The translations under genes were made by a program, and so were the position numbers. A DNA stretch of 62,929 nucleotides from Paracoccus aestuariivivens (GTDB lineage: Bacteria > Pseudomonadota > Alphaproteobacteria > Rhodobacterales > Rhodobacteraceae): NCBI RefSeq assembly GCF_009711225.1, contig NZ_WMIE01000021.1:1-62929 (forward strand). Reading direction: 5' to 3'. This document shows, in pieces, positions 52,416 through 61,560 of the stretch (positions are counted from its first letter, which is position 1; every line of letters begins with the position of its first letter). The notes beneath the pieces are model-generated. The model saw only the letters and a list, made by a program, of their open reading frames with translations, made no database searches and was not told where the DNA came from.

Positions 52416-53242
52416 TAGATTTGATCAGCCTGCCCTTTTCCTTTCCCTTCATGCGTGATGCGGCGCTGATCGGGCTGATGATCTCTGTTCCGGCGGGACT
52501 TTTGTCGTGTTTTCTGGTGCTGCGCGGTTGGTCCCTGATGGGGGATGCTGTCAGCCATGCCATCCTGCCCGGAGTCGTCATCGCCTATGTCCTGAACCTA
52601 CCCCTGATCATCGGGGCCTTTGTCGCGGGGTTGGGATCGGCGCTGCTGGCCGGTTGGCTGCAAGAAAACAGCAGGGTCAAACGCGACACCGTTCTGGGTG
52701 TAGTGATGTCGGGAATGTTCGGACTTGGCGTGGTGCTTTACACCGCCATTCCGTCTGACCTGCATCTGGATCACATCCTGTTCGGGAACATGCTAGGGAT
52801 CGGTCCCGAGGATCTGCGCCTTGCCGCCATGATCTCTGGCGTGGTCGGGTTGCTGATCGTACTGAAATGGCGCGATCTGGCACTCGCCTCGTTCGATCCC
52901 GTTCAGGCGCGCGTGTCGGGACTGGCGCTGCGGTGGCTGGATTACGGATTGCTGGCGATGATCTCGGCCACGGTGGTCGCAATGCTCAGTTCGGTCGGGA
53001 TCATTCTGTCGGTGGCCCTGCTGATCGCACCCGGAGCGATTGCCTTTCTGGTAACACGGCGGTTGTCGGCGATGTTGGGACTTGCCGTGAGCATCGCCGC
53101 ATTCTCGACCGTCAGCGGTGTCTGGGCCAGCTTCTGGCTGGACAGCGCGCCTGCCCCGACCGTGGTTCTGGTGCTGATCTCGCTGTTCGCACTGGCCTTT
53201 CTGTGGCGCAACTACACGGTCAGGCGGCTGGGTCGGGCGTAG
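52412..53242 (+). CDS. sitD: SitD-type metal ABC transporter permease
   Basis: The 276-residue second ABC-3 permease shows PAGLLSCFLVLRGWSLMGDAVSHAILPGVV's core near 25-50, FGNMLGIGPEDLRL, and a C-terminal pair of helices with SVGIILSVALLIAPGAIAFL. Two different permease genes of this family are characteristic of Sit rather than Znu systems. The start overlaps the sitC stop by 4 nt; longer in-frame sequence upstream is a shadow. Its last 23 nt overlap the oligopeptide ATPase gene on the opposite strand. Confidence 0.94.
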   Translation: MIDLISLPFSFPFMRDAALIGLMISVPAGLLSCFLVLRGWSLMGDAVSHAILPGVVIAYVLNLPLIIGAFVAGLGSALLAGWLQENSRVKRDTVLGVVMSGMFGLGVVLYTAIPSDLHLDHILFGNMLGIGPEDLRLAAMISGVVGLLIVLKWRDLALASFDPVQARVSGLALRWLDYGLLAMISATVVAMLSSVGIILSVALLIAPGAIAFLVTRRLSAMLGLAVSIAAFSTVSGVWASFWLDSAPAPTVVLVLISLFALAFLWRNYTVRRLGRA

Positions 53243-53993
53243 TTTCCCGCCGGTAGCTGCTGCTCGCGGCCAACAGGTCGCGGGCATATCCGGTTTGTGC
53301 GTCCCCCGAGCGCAAGGTCGCCGCCTGCATCTGCTCGACCACCTCGCCACCGCGCATGACGGCCAACCGATCACACATATGGGCCACCACCGACAGATCG
53401 TGGCTCACCATCACGAAGGTCAGGCCACGTTCCTTGCGCAAGTCCGAAAGCAGGTTCAGGATTTCAGCCTGTACGCTGACATCCAAAGCCGAGGTCGGCT
53501 CATCCAGCAACAACAGCCGTGGTTCGGCAGCCAGGGCCCGCGCGATGGCAACCCGCTGACGTTGACCGCCCGACAGTTGATGCGGATAACGGAAGCGGAA
53601 CCCCCGCCCTAACCCGACCGAGTCGAGCAATCGGGTGATCCGCGCGTCGATCTGGTCCATCCCTTGCAGATGCAATGTCTCTGACAGGACGCGGTCGACA
53701 GAGTGGCGCGGATGCAGGCTCGCGTAGGGGTCTTGGAACACCATCTGCACGGCTTTGTGGAAGGCACGCGAGCGGTGGCGGCCCGACACCCGCTGCCCCG
53801 CGACCTCGACCAGACCAGACCAGCTACCGAAAAGGCCGGTGATCGCGCGCAGAATGGTGGATTTGCCCGAACCGCTTTCGCCCACAAGTCCGAAGCTCTC
53901 CCCCGTCCCGACGGTGAACGAGGCTGAACGGACGGCATGCACGCGTTCATGGTGATCGCCGAACCAGACATTCAGATCTTCAACCTTCAGCAT
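53220..53993 (-). CDS. Peptide ABC transporter ATPase (DppF/OppF type)
   Basis: The 257-residue ABC ATPase has GESGSGKST as Walker A (near 38-46), MVFQDPYASLHPRHSV (typical of Opp/Dpp ATPases), signature QLSGGQRQRVAIARAL, Walker B LLLLDEPTSALD and SHDLSVV. It is shorter than usual DppF (about 330) and lacks the C-terminal oligopeptide-transporter Fe-S/Cys extension. It is the last gene of a five-gene minus-strand importer operon, 44 nt after the DppD-type gene, and overlaps sitD convergently. Confidence 0.92.
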   Translation of the reverse strand: MLKVEDLNVWFGDHHERVHAVRSASFTVGTGESFGLVGESGSGKSTILRAITGLFGSWSGLVEVAGQRVSGRHRSRAFHKAVQMVFQDPYASLHPRHSVDRVLSETLHLQGMDQIDARITRLLDSVGLGRGFRFRYPHQLSGGQRQRVAIARALAAEPRLLLLDEPTSALDVSVQAEILNLLSDLRKERGLTFVMVSHDLSVVAHMCDRLAVMRGGEVVEQMQAATLRSGDAQTGYARDLLAASSSYRRETTPDPAA

Positions 53994-54037
53994 TTGGCGG
54001 GCCCTGCAATTGGATGTTCACGAAATGGCGCACCATC

Positions 54038-54895
54038 TTATGCGCCATTCGGGCGGATTTCGTCGCGCCAGCCATCTTGGCGCTCAAGAACGGACAGCCG
54101 CTCGACCGCATGGTCGAGACGAGGCAGGCTCTCAAGCAGACCACGCGTATAGGGATGACGGGCGTTATGCAGGTCTTTTGCGGCAAGTTCCTCGACCACA
54201 CGTCCCGCATACATGATCAGCACACGGTCGCAAAACTGCGCCACAAGGTTCAGGTCATGGCTGATGAAAATCAGCCCCATGCCACGATCGCTGACCAGCT
54301 TATCCATGATGCGCAGCACCTCGTTGCGAACCGACACGTCCAGCGCCGAGGTTGGTTCGTCCGCAATCAGGATCTGGGGATCGGGGGCAAGCATCATCGC
54401 GATCATGATGCGTTGCCCCATCCCGCCCGAGACCTCGTGCGGATAGGCGTCGAACACCCTCTCGGGGTCGCGGATCTGGACAGCGTGCAGCATGCCCAAC
54501 GCCTTTTCCCGCGCGGCCCGTCCGCTTTGACCGGAATGAAGGCGATAGCTTTCCATGATCTGCTGACCGACGGTCATCACGGGGTTGAGGCTGAACTTGG
54601 GGTCCTGCATCACCATGCTGATGCGCGAGCCACGGATAGCCCGCATCTGTTTTTCGGGCAGGTTCAGGATCGACTGGCCGTTCAGCTCCAACCGGCCGGC
54701 GGTGACTTTTCCCGGCGGGCGGACAAGTCCAAGAATGGCCCGACCGGTCATGGATTTGCCCGAGCCGGATTCTCCGACGACGCCCAGCCGCTCTCGCCCC
54801 AGATCGAAACTAACGCCACGGACGGCCTCGAAAACACCCGAGCGGGTCGGGAAGCTGACGCGCAAATTGCTGACGGAAAGCAGGGTATCGGTCAT
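54038..54895 (-). CDS. Peptide ABC transporter ATPase (DppD/OppD type)
   Basis: The 285-residue ABC ATPase has Walker A GESGSGKSM near 38-46, MVMQDPKFSLNPVMTVGQQI, signature EVSGGMGQRIMIAMML (Q-to-M variant 'SGGMGQR' common in DppD), and DEPTSALDVSVRNEVL. It ends ARHPYTRGLLESLPRLDH, the usual C-terminal oligopeptide-ATPase motif. It pairs with the DppF-type ATPase. The start overlaps the upstream permease stop by 4 nt. Confidence 0.92.
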   Translation of the reverse strand: MTDTLLSVSNLRVSFPTRSGVFEAVRGVSFDLGRERLGVVGESGSGKSMTGRAILGLVRPPGKVTAGRLELNGQSILNLPEKQMRAIRGSRISMVMQDPKFSLNPVMTVGQQIMESYRLHSGQSGRAAREKALGMLHAVQIRDPERVFDAYPHEVSGGMGQRIMIAMMLAPDPQILIADEPTSALDVSVRNEVLRIMDKLVSDRGMGLIFISHDLNLVAQFCDRVLIMYAGRVVEELAAKDLHNARHPYTRGLLESLPRLDHAVERLSVLERQDGWRDEIRPNGA

Positions 54896-55800
54896 TCTTT
54901 GGCCCCTTTCGGGTCAAGCACGTCGCGCAAACCGTCGCCCAACAGGTTAAAGGCCAGACTGACGATAAAAATCGCCATGCCGGGCATCGCCGCGACCCAC
55001 CAGAAATCCAGAATATAGGTCCGCCCGTCCGAGATCATCGCACCCCACTCGGGCATCGGCGGCTGCGCACCAAGCCCCAGAAAGCCAAGCCCCGCTGCCG
55101 AAAGGATAATGCCTGCCATATCCAGCGCCACGCGGACGATCAGAGAGGAAATGCATAGGGGCCAGATATGGCCGATCAGCAGCCGCAGCGGTCCCGCACC
55201 TTGCAAGCGTGCTGCCGCGATGTAATCCGCGTTGCGGATGGTCAGCGTCTCGGCCCGCGCCAGACGCGCGTAGGGCGGCCACGAGGTGATGGCAAGCGCC
55301 AGCACCGCATTACCGATCCCCGGCCCCAACGCCGCGACGAATGCCAGCGCGAGGATCAGCTTGGGGAAGGCCAGAAAGATATCGGTGATCCGCATCAGCA
55401 CCTGATCGACCCAGCCACCGGCAAAGCCCGCGACCGTGCCGACGAACAGCCCGATCACCGGCGCGATCAAGGCCACGGTGCCCACGATGAACAGCGTGAC
55501 CCGCGAACCGTGGATCAGGCGGGACAGGATATCGCGGCCCAGTGAATCCGTCCCCAGCCAATGCGCCGAGGACGGAGGCTTCAACCGTTCGGCAAGGTTC
55601 TGGGCAACAGGATTTTGCGGCGCGATCCAAGGCGCGAATGCCGCCATCAGCAACAGCAGGATCAGGATCACCAGCCCGAACATCGCGAGCCGGTTCGCCT
55701 TGAAGGTCAGCCAACCCTGATAGAATGCGCCCAGCCTCGCTTGCCTGCGGGTCTGGGGGGCATCGGACAAAAGCCATGCGCGTGTGGTCAGGTCGGTCAT
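54892..55800 (-). CDS. Peptide ABC transporter permease (DppC type)
   Basis: The 302-residue permease has a cytoplasmic N-terminus and six membrane helices, first LAMFGLVILILLLLMAAFAPWIAP. It includes the DppC/OppC marks LGTDSLGRDILSRLIHGSR and the EAA-like loop LARAETLTIRNADYIAAARLQGAGPLRLL. PPMPEWGAMISDGR near the C-terminus is typical. It overlaps neighbours by 4 nt on both sides. Confidence 0.93.
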   Translation of the reverse strand: MTDLTTRAWLLSDAPQTRRQARLGAFYQGWLTFKANRLAMFGLVILILLLLMAAFAPWIAPQNPVAQNLAERLKPPSSAHWLGTDSLGRDILSRLIHGSRVTLFIVGTVALIAPVIGLFVGTVAGFAGGWVDQVLMRITDIFLAFPKLILALAFVAALGPGIGNAVLALAITSWPPYARLARAETLTIRNADYIAAARLQGAGPLRLLIGHIWPLCISSLIVRVALDMAGIILSAAGLGFLGLGAQPPMPEWGAMISDGRTYILDFWWVAAMPGMAIFIVSLAFNLLGDGLRDVLDPKGAKE

Positions 55801-56897
55801 TTCGCTCTCGGGTCCAGCACGCGGTAAAGGATGTCAGAGATCAGGTTCAGCGCGACGAAACAGGTCCCGATCAGAACCGTTCCGCCAAGTACGGCGTTCA
55901 TATCACCCGCGAGCAATGCCTTGGTGATGTATTGGCCAATGCCGGGCCAACTGAAAACGATCTCGGTCAGGACCGATCCCTCCAGCAAGGAACCGAAGCT
56001 CAGCGCGATAACAGTGATCAACGGCACGAAGATATTGCGGAACGCATGACCCCAGATCACCCGCCACTCGCTGAGGCCCTTGACGCGGGCGGTGGTGATA
56101 TATTCAGCGGAAAGCTGTTCAAGCATGAAGCTGCGCGTCATGCGGCTGATATAGGCAAGGCTGAAATAACCAAGCAGGCTGGCAGGCAGGATGATATGGC
56201 TGAATGCATCGCGGAAGGCGGCCCAGTCTCGGGCAATCAGACTGTCGACAAGGATCATTCCCGTTACGGTCGGAACGAAGCCGTCAAAGATGATGCCCTG
56301 CCGCCCCGGCCCGCCGACCCAACCAAGGATGCCGTAAAACAGCAACAACCCCATCAGTCCCAGCCAGAAGATCGGCATCGAATATCCGACCAGCGCCACG
56401 ACCCGCGCGATCTGGTCGATCCAGCCGCCACGTTGCGCGGCGGCGATAACTCCCAAAGGCACGCCGACAAAAACGCCGATCAGTGTTCCCAGCAACGCCA
56501 GTTCGAACGTCGCCGGAAACACCCGTTTCAAATCCTCCACGACAGGGTGACCGGTCGAGATCGAGCGCCCGAAATCGCCGCGCAAAACCTCGGCCATATA
56601 GCGCAGGAACTGGTCCCATAACGGGCGATCCAGACCCATGGCCTGATAGGCCGCGTCATACTGGGCCTGTGTCGCGCGCTCGCCGACCACCTTCAGCACC
56701 GGATCGATCGGCATGACACGACCGATGATAAAGGTGACCAGCAGCAGCCCCAGAAGCGTCAGGACCAGCGATACAGCAACGCCTCCGACGCTTTTGGCCC
56801 TTCGGCGCCAGCGGCTAGGCCCTAAACCGGGCATGCCGCCTTTCACCGGAGGCAGGCCCGCCTGCCCCGGCCCGTTCACCATGTCGGGATTGGTCAC
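55797..56897 (-). CDS. Peptide ABC transporter permease (DppB type)
   Basis: The 366-residue permease has a longer N-terminus than usual (about 30 extra residues, GLPPVKGGMPGLGPSRWRRR). Six helices follow. It shows DRPLWDQFLRYMAEVLRGDFGRS (the DppB 'GDFG.S' mark), IGVPLGVIAA-like VGVPLGVIAAAQRGG, and TYSR-like loop YISRMTRSFMLEQLSAEYITTARVKGLSE's core. It forms the channel with the DppC-type subunit and is encoded 3 nt after the binding-protein gene. Confidence 0.93.
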   Translation of the reverse strand: MTNPDMVNGPGQAGLPPVKGGMPGLGPSRWRRRAKSVGGVAVSLVLTLLGLLLVTFIIGRVMPIDPVLKVVGERATQAQYDAAYQAMGLDRPLWDQFLRYMAEVLRGDFGRSISTGHPVVEDLKRVFPATFELALLGTLIGVFVGVPLGVIAAAQRGGWIDQIARVVALVGYSMPIFWLGLMGLLLFYGILGWVGGPGRQGIIFDGFVPTVTGMILVDSLIARDWAAFRDAFSHIILPASLLGYFSLAYISRMTRSFMLEQLSAEYITTARVKGLSEWRVIWGHAFRNIFVPLITVIALSFGSLLEGSVLTEIVFSWPGIGQYITKALLAGDMNAVLGGTVLIGTCFVALNLISDILYRVLDPRAK

Positions 56898-56900
56898 ATC

Positions 56901-58490
56901 CTATTCCTTCGTGACCTGACGGTAGAAGACCGAACTGACCGCACCACCGGCAACCCAGTTTTTGACATTCTTCTGGATGCCAGCCTGCTCGATACGCTGG
57001 AACAACGGAACGATCGGCGCGATCTCGCGATATTCCTTCTGGATATCCAGATACATCTGGACGCGTTTCTCGGTATTGCCCTCGATCGTGGCGGCAACCG
57101 TCGCCTTGTTCATATCTTCCGGCACGGCCCACGAATTGCGCCAAGCCAGATAGGACAACTTCGCGTCATCGGCATTGTTCGGGTTATAGGCGAAGGTCGA
57201 GGCATTGGTGTTCGGGTCGGCATAATCCGGACCCCATTCGCCGATGAAGATCGGAACCTGCCGCGCACGATAGGCGTCCAGCACCTGCGCGCCCGTCATC
57301 TGCTGGATCTCCAGCGTCAGGCCGACCTGCGCCATCGAGGCCTGCAAGGTCTGCGCGACATCGACATATTCGCGGATATCACGCACGGCGGTCTTCACCG
57401 TCCCCGAGGTGATCCCTGCATCGGTCAGGATCTTTTTCGCCTTCTCGATGTCATAGGTCCAGGGATTCTCGTCCGATGCCCCCAGATAGCCTTCCGGCAG
57501 GAAGTTCTGGTGCGTCTTGAACTGCCCCTTCAGGAAGCTGTCCTCGATCCCTTTGTAATCGACCAGATATTTCATCGCCTCGACGACTTCGGGCTTGGAC
57601 AGCAGCGGGTCTTTCTGGCTCAGGCCCATATACATGATCCGGCCGCGCGGCTCGGTCCCGATCACCAGCTTGTCATTGCCCGAGATGCCGTCCACATCGG
57701 TCGGTGTCAGGTTGCGCGCGACGTCGATATCGCCTTGCTCCAGCAGCAATCGTTGGGCGCTGCTTTCCTGCACATGGCGCACGATAACGCGCTTCATCGC
57801 GGGCGCGCCCTGCCAGTAATCCTCATAAGCGACGAACTGCACGGCCTCGTTCGGACGCCATGTCCCCAAGGTGTACGGTCCCGAGCCTGCCTCGTTGGTC
57901 GAAAGCCAGGCATTTCCGAAGTCTTCGCCCTCGACATGGCCCATGACGGTTTCCTTGTCGACGACCGATGCCACATTCGAGGCAAGGCAGTTCAGCACGA
58001 AGGATTGGGCATAGGGCTGGTCCAGTTTCAGGATCAGCTTGTTGCCGTCAAAGGACACCATCTGGTCAACGTTTTCGGGCGTGAAGCCGAATTGGTTCAG
58101 GATGAAGGCGGGCGATTTGTTCAGCTTGACCGCGCGTTGCAGCGACCATGCGGCGTCCTCGGCACGGACAGGATTGCCCGAGTGGAACTTCACGCCATCG
58201 CGCAGGGTCATGGTGATCGTCTTGCCGTCCTCGCTGACCTCCCAGCCCTCGGCAAGACTGGGCTTGAAGCCCGCAGCCATATCCATCGGATCGAAATCGA
58301 CAAGCCGGTCATACAGGTTGTTATCGACATCCGTGCCCGAGAATTCAAAGCTTTGCGCCGGATCAAGGCTGATGATGTCGTCGATCTGGGCCGCGACGAC
58401 CAGCGTATCCGCCGGAGTTTCGGCATAGGCCGCAGGGGCCATCGACACGGCGGTCGCCAGCAGTATCGCACGAAGCGAAAGATGTTTCAT
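56901..58490 (-). CDS. Peptide ABC transporter substrate-binding protein (SBP family 5)
   Basis: The 529-residue periplasmic binding protein of cluster C (DppA/OppA, SBP_bac_5) has a signal peptide (LRAILLATAVSMAPAAYAE, cut near 23). DDIISLDPAQSFEFSGTDV and LYDRLVDFDP follow, then LAEGWEVSEDGKTITMTLRDGVKFHSG's region near 75-100 (the family signature), NEAGSGPYTLGTWRPNEAV and, near the end, EWGPDYADPNTNASTF. The last is common in dipeptide and glutathione-type binders. The ligand cannot be fixed. It heads the SBP-B-C-D-F operon, divergent from the GSP-like gene. Confidence 0.93.
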   Translation of the reverse strand: MKHLSLRAILLATAVSMAPAAYAETPADTLVVAAQIDDIISLDPAQSFEFSGTDVDNNLYDRLVDFDPMDMAAGFKPSLAEGWEVSEDGKTITMTLRDGVKFHSGNPVRAEDAAWSLQRAVKLNKSPAFILNQFGFTPENVDQMVSFDGNKLILKLDQPYAQSFVLNCLASNVASVVDKETVMGHVEGEDFGNAWLSTNEAGSGPYTLGTWRPNEAVQFVAYEDYWQGAPAMKRVIVRHVQESSAQRLLLEQGDIDVARNLTPTDVDGISGNDKLVIGTEPRGRIMYMGLSQKDPLLSKPEVVEAMKYLVDYKGIEDSFLKGQFKTHQNFLPEGYLGASDENPWTYDIEKAKKILTDAGITSGTVKTAVRDIREYVDVAQTLQASMAQVGLTLEIQQMTGAQVLDAYRARQVPIFIGEWGPDYADPNTNASTFAYNPNNADDAKLSYLAWRNSWAVPEDMNKATVAATIEGNTEKRVQMYLDIQKEYREIAPIVPLFQRIEQAGIQKNVKNWVAGGAVSSVFYRQVTKE

Positions 58491-58694
58491 TTTAGTTTCC
58501 CTGTTGTCGCACCCCGTTCTGGCGGGGCTTGAATACAGGCAGCTTGGCGTGAAGAATCGCGTCCGGCAAGTCCCACATGAGCCGGTTCAATTTGTTGCAA
58601 AATTAAGCGCTGCGGATCGGCGCGGCATGTCGCCACTGCCCTGTGGACTTGCACAATCTGGCAGGCTCCTCCATCTCCTGCTCAAGGAGAGAAC

Positions 58695-59918
58695 ATGGAC
58701 AAGCACAATTTGCCCGAGCGCCCCGACTGGCGCGACGAGGCCGAAAAGCTGGGTTTCACATTCGCCGACATGGCCGGAGAGCCGTATTGGGACGAAACGA
58801 GTGCCTATCAATTCACCCTTCGCGAGATTGAAGAGGACATCGAGGCGCCATCCAACGAACTTCACGCCATGTGCCGCGAGGCCGTCGCGACCGCCGTCCG
58901 CGACGAGGAATGGCTCAGGCGTCTGGCCATCCCTGACGAGCATCATGATTTTATCGCCGCCAGCTGGTCGCGAGGTGAGCCCGAGCTTTATGGCAGGCTG
59001 GACCTGTCCTATGACGGCAAGGGTCCGGCGAAATTGCTGGAATACAATGCCGACACTCCGACCTCGCTTTACGAATCCGCATCGTTCCAATGGCTGTGGT
59101 TCGAGCAGCAGCAAGCGCTCGGCGTCCTTGCCGCGGATGCCGACCAGTTCAACGGCATCCACGAGGCCTTGGTCGACCGCTTTGCCGCGATCTTCGCTCC
59201 GGCCGAGGATGTGCATTTCACCGCCGACGCCCAGAACCCCGAGGATTACGCCACCGTCGAAACCCTTGCATGGGCCGCGCGCGAGGCGGGTCTTGGCGCC
59301 CATTTCACCGACCTTGCCCAGATCGGCCTGACCGAGGACGACCAATTCGCCGATGACCAGTCGCGCGTGATCGGCGCGCTGTTCAAGCTGTACCCGTGGG
59401 AGGACATGCTGCGCGACGACTTCGCGCCCTTCTTGCAATCTTCGGGAACGCGTTTCGTCGAACCGCCGTGGAAGGCCGTGTTGTCGAACAAGGGCATCAT
59501 GGCGCTTCTATGGCAGTTGTTCCCCGGTCACCCGAACCTGCTGCCCGCATTCTTCCACGACGATATCCGCGATGCGCTGAGCGGCGGCGCACCGGCCCAA
59601 CAGATCGCCAAGGCATTCGAGGTCGCCCAACCGCAACTGTCGAATGGCTATGTCACCAAGCCGATCTTCTCGCGCGAAGGTGCAGGTATCACGATTTATG
59701 AGGCCGGACAGGCCACGGCCCAGACGCAGGACGACACCTATTCGCATCACCCGTTGATCGCGCAAGCGTTGGCTCCGTTGCCGGTCTATGACGGCTTCCA
59801 TCCGGTCATTGGCTCGTGGATCGTCGGTGAGACCTGCTGCGGCATCGGCCTGCGCGAAGACCGCTCGCGCATCACCCACAACCTTTCGCGCTTCAAACCG
59901 TCATTCATACTTGGTTAA
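58695..59918 (+). CDS. Glutathionylspermidine synthase family protein (YgiC/YjfC-like)
   Basis: The 407-residue ATP-grasp C-N ligase is homologous to the synthetase half of GspSA. Motifs include PYWDETSAYQFT near 29, LLEYNADTPTSLYES (substrate/Mg site) near 116, FHFTADAQNPEDYATVE-like VHFTADAQ, WKAVLSNKGIMALLWQLFPGHPNLLPAF near 256-283, and GYVTKPIFSREGAGI, the ATP-binding Lys. Stand-alone members (YgiC, YjfC) lack the amidase half and do not necessarily use glutathione; they may join another peptide and amine. AAGGAGA precedes ATG 58695. No usual partner (DUF350, DUF1190) adjoins. It is the last intact gene in the window. Confidence 0.88.
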   Translation: MDKHNLPERPDWRDEAEKLGFTFADMAGEPYWDETSAYQFTLREIEEDIEAPSNELHAMCREAVATAVRDEEWLRRLAIPDEHHDFIAASWSRGEPELYGRLDLSYDGKGPAKLLEYNADTPTSLYESASFQWLWFEQQQALGVLAADADQFNGIHEALVDRFAAIFAPAEDVHFTADAQNPEDYATVETLAWAAREAGLGAHFTDLAQIGLTEDDQFADDQSRVIGALFKLYPWEDMLRDDFAPFLQSSGTRFVEPPWKAVLSNKGIMALLWQLFPGHPNLLPAFFHDDIRDALSGGAPAQQIAKAFEVAQPQLSNGYVTKPIFSREGAGITIYEAGQATAQTQDDTYSHHPLIAQALAPLPVYDGFHPVIGSWIVGETCCGIGLREDRSRITHNLSRFKPSFILG

Positions 59919-59966
59919 CTACGCGGATCTACAGGTATCGCTTGTCGGTTGTCAGATACCGGATTT

Positions 59967-59998
59967 CGGATGACCCCGAAGCGGGCTCAGGTCATCCG
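59967..59998. terminator. Hairpin after the GSP-like gene
   Basis: A perfect 9-bp stem (59967-59975 with 59990-59998) with a 14-nt GC-rich loop lies 49 nt past the GSP-like stop. No T-run follows, so termination is possible but unproven. It marks the edge between the intact core and the decayed right flank. Confidence 0.4.
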
Positions 59999-60576
59999 GA
60001 TCGCTGCAGCCGCGTCGTCAATATGCCTTGGCAGTTCGGCAAGAGTGGGCGACCCGTCGTGGACCTATCCCTTTCCGTCAAGGATGCGCTCCACAGAAAA
60101 ATCATCGGTGAAGCCCACCAAAATCCGATCAAACCGCACCGGCCGACCGCTGCAATTCGCCTTCACGCAATAGCCATAGACCATACCTGCCAGCAGATGG
60201 GCCAGACGCTTTCCATGCTGTTTATCCCGATGCGCGGAGCAGATAGCGACAAAGTCCGAAAAGCATCAACCCGTTGGCATATTCCGGATCTGCCGTCGCG
60301 ACTAAAACCTGCCTCGGCAAAGGTGATGACCCAACGATCATCTCTGGTCAGGGTCGACAGGTCGGGATACCGCCGCGCTCTCCGCGCCTCGATCCCTGCA
60401 AGCAAGCGAAGCAACACAGGCCTTTTGGCTGGCACCCGACTTCTAGATGAATCTGTAAATGATCCGTTTCGGGACGACTTCCAATGCCTCGCGCCGGCTG
60501 CCGACGCGCACGAAATAAAAAAACAAGTTAATACAGGCACTTAAATAGAACATGTGATTAATTAAACTTCCCCGAA
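59999..60576 (-). other. Eroded coding-like DNA, no intact gene
   Basis: Minus-strand frames show short protein-like stretches separated by stops and frame changes: VRVGSRREALEVVPKRIIYRF near 60520-60440 (trimmed), DRWVITFAEAGFSRD near 60340, and VRFDRILVGFTDDFSVERIL near 60140. I do not recognise the parent protein. The pattern looks like a decayed gene or genes rather than non-coding DNA; I assign no function. Confidence 0.35.
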
Positions 60577-60690
60577 GCCAGTCAATTGCACAATGCCATC
60601 AAAACCATTTCTTTCGAGCAGTCCCGCGTCCTCTACGACAAGAAGCGGGGCGATTTCGCCCACATACCACCAGTCGATCCAGCCGCATCC
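60577..60690 (-). pseudogene. Fragment of an NMT1/TauA-like ABC binding protein
   Basis: A minus-strand stretch of about 37 codons reads WWYVGEIAPLLVVEDAGLLE followed by NGFDGIVQLTG, ending at a stop. It resembles the N-terminal part of nitrate/taurine/aliphatic-sulfonate-type binding proteins ('..aplf.Aed.GlF.k.GLdv.iv.l'). Frames on both sides do not continue it. It is a scrap with no signal peptide or domain closure. Assignment is by motif only. Confidence 0.35.
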
Positions 60691-61294
60691 ACCGCTGAAA
60701 GTTCAATCGTCCGGACGAACAGCGTGGAAGTTATCCTGCGGCGAAACTTATCCGCGCCTAAACTTCGAACGCCCGCGGGAACGATATTGACCAGTCGCTC
60801 TCGCACAACGATATCGGAACTGTTCGATGGGGTGTTTGTCCGAATGATGCTTGGTTTGGCCGATGGCGCGGCCGATCCGCCTACACTCATGATTGGTGCA
60901 ACATCCCTGAAAGCCCCTCTGACAACGACGAGACGACGGGCTAGATGAGGATGCACAGCCACCACCAATCCAGCATTACCTGGAACCTTCTGAAGCAGAA
61001 CCTCCACGCCGCGATGCCAGATCGGATCTGACTCGCCTATATCAGCTATGTTCCGACCAGCGAGTTCTGGCTCTACCTCGTGGCGGTCAAGGAGCGAGCC
61101 ATTGTGGCACCATCGGTCCAAGCTTGATGGCGAACGCCACGATGGAGATTCTCGGATGATCGATGTCTGACCGCCGCGTGAGTAACCTTGCGGTCGATGC
61201 GCTGCGCCCGGCGCTCCGGAACCGCCGATCCGCCCCCGGTTCGAACTGCCATTCCAACCGCGGTCTGCAAGGCGAATTCAACCGGTCGTCGCGA
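60691..61294. other. No identifiable gene in the right-flank debris
   Basis: A 162-codon minus-strand frame (60633-61121) is open, but its residue pattern matches no family I know and it begins without a ribosome site. Plus-strand frames here also look like shadows. I treat the stretch as eroded DNA between the binding-protein scrap and the IS30 relic. Confidence 0.4.
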
Positions 61295-61560
61295 CGGCGA
61301 GGTTGCGTACTTTCAGGTGTTCCGCCAAGGCCTCAGCCGGTGTTTTTCATCCAAGTATTTCTCACGGCCACGAGTTGGCCCGGATGCTTGGCCATCGCCG
61401 CTATGATCGCATCACCGACAGCCTCGATGCCATGTCCCGCCAATGCGGAACCGTTCTTCTTGCGAGTTTCCCCTGCCATAGCCGGACTGCCTCGGCAGAT
61501 GCAAAAGTATCGTGAAACGGGTTTTCTTCTCGACTAGGGTGCCTATGGCAGACCTGTGGC
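61295..61560 (-). pseudogene. IS30-family transposase relic
   Basis: The minus strand carries three IS30 transposase blocks in different frames. SAIGTLVEKKTRFTILLHLP (about 61552-61493) is the start of the DDE core. KNGSALAGHGIEAVGDAIIA (about 61470-61410) follows, then LG-stop-KTPAEALAEHLK (about 61350-61300), where the usual Trp codon is a stop. The segment between the second and third blocks, which should hold two catalytic residues, is deleted. The relic cannot encode a working enzyme. Confidence 0.75.

Noticed and set aside
60586..60948. A 120-codon plus-strand frame in the right flank
   Set aside because: No ribosome site or family pattern; the opposite strand carries the only protein-like fragment in the area.
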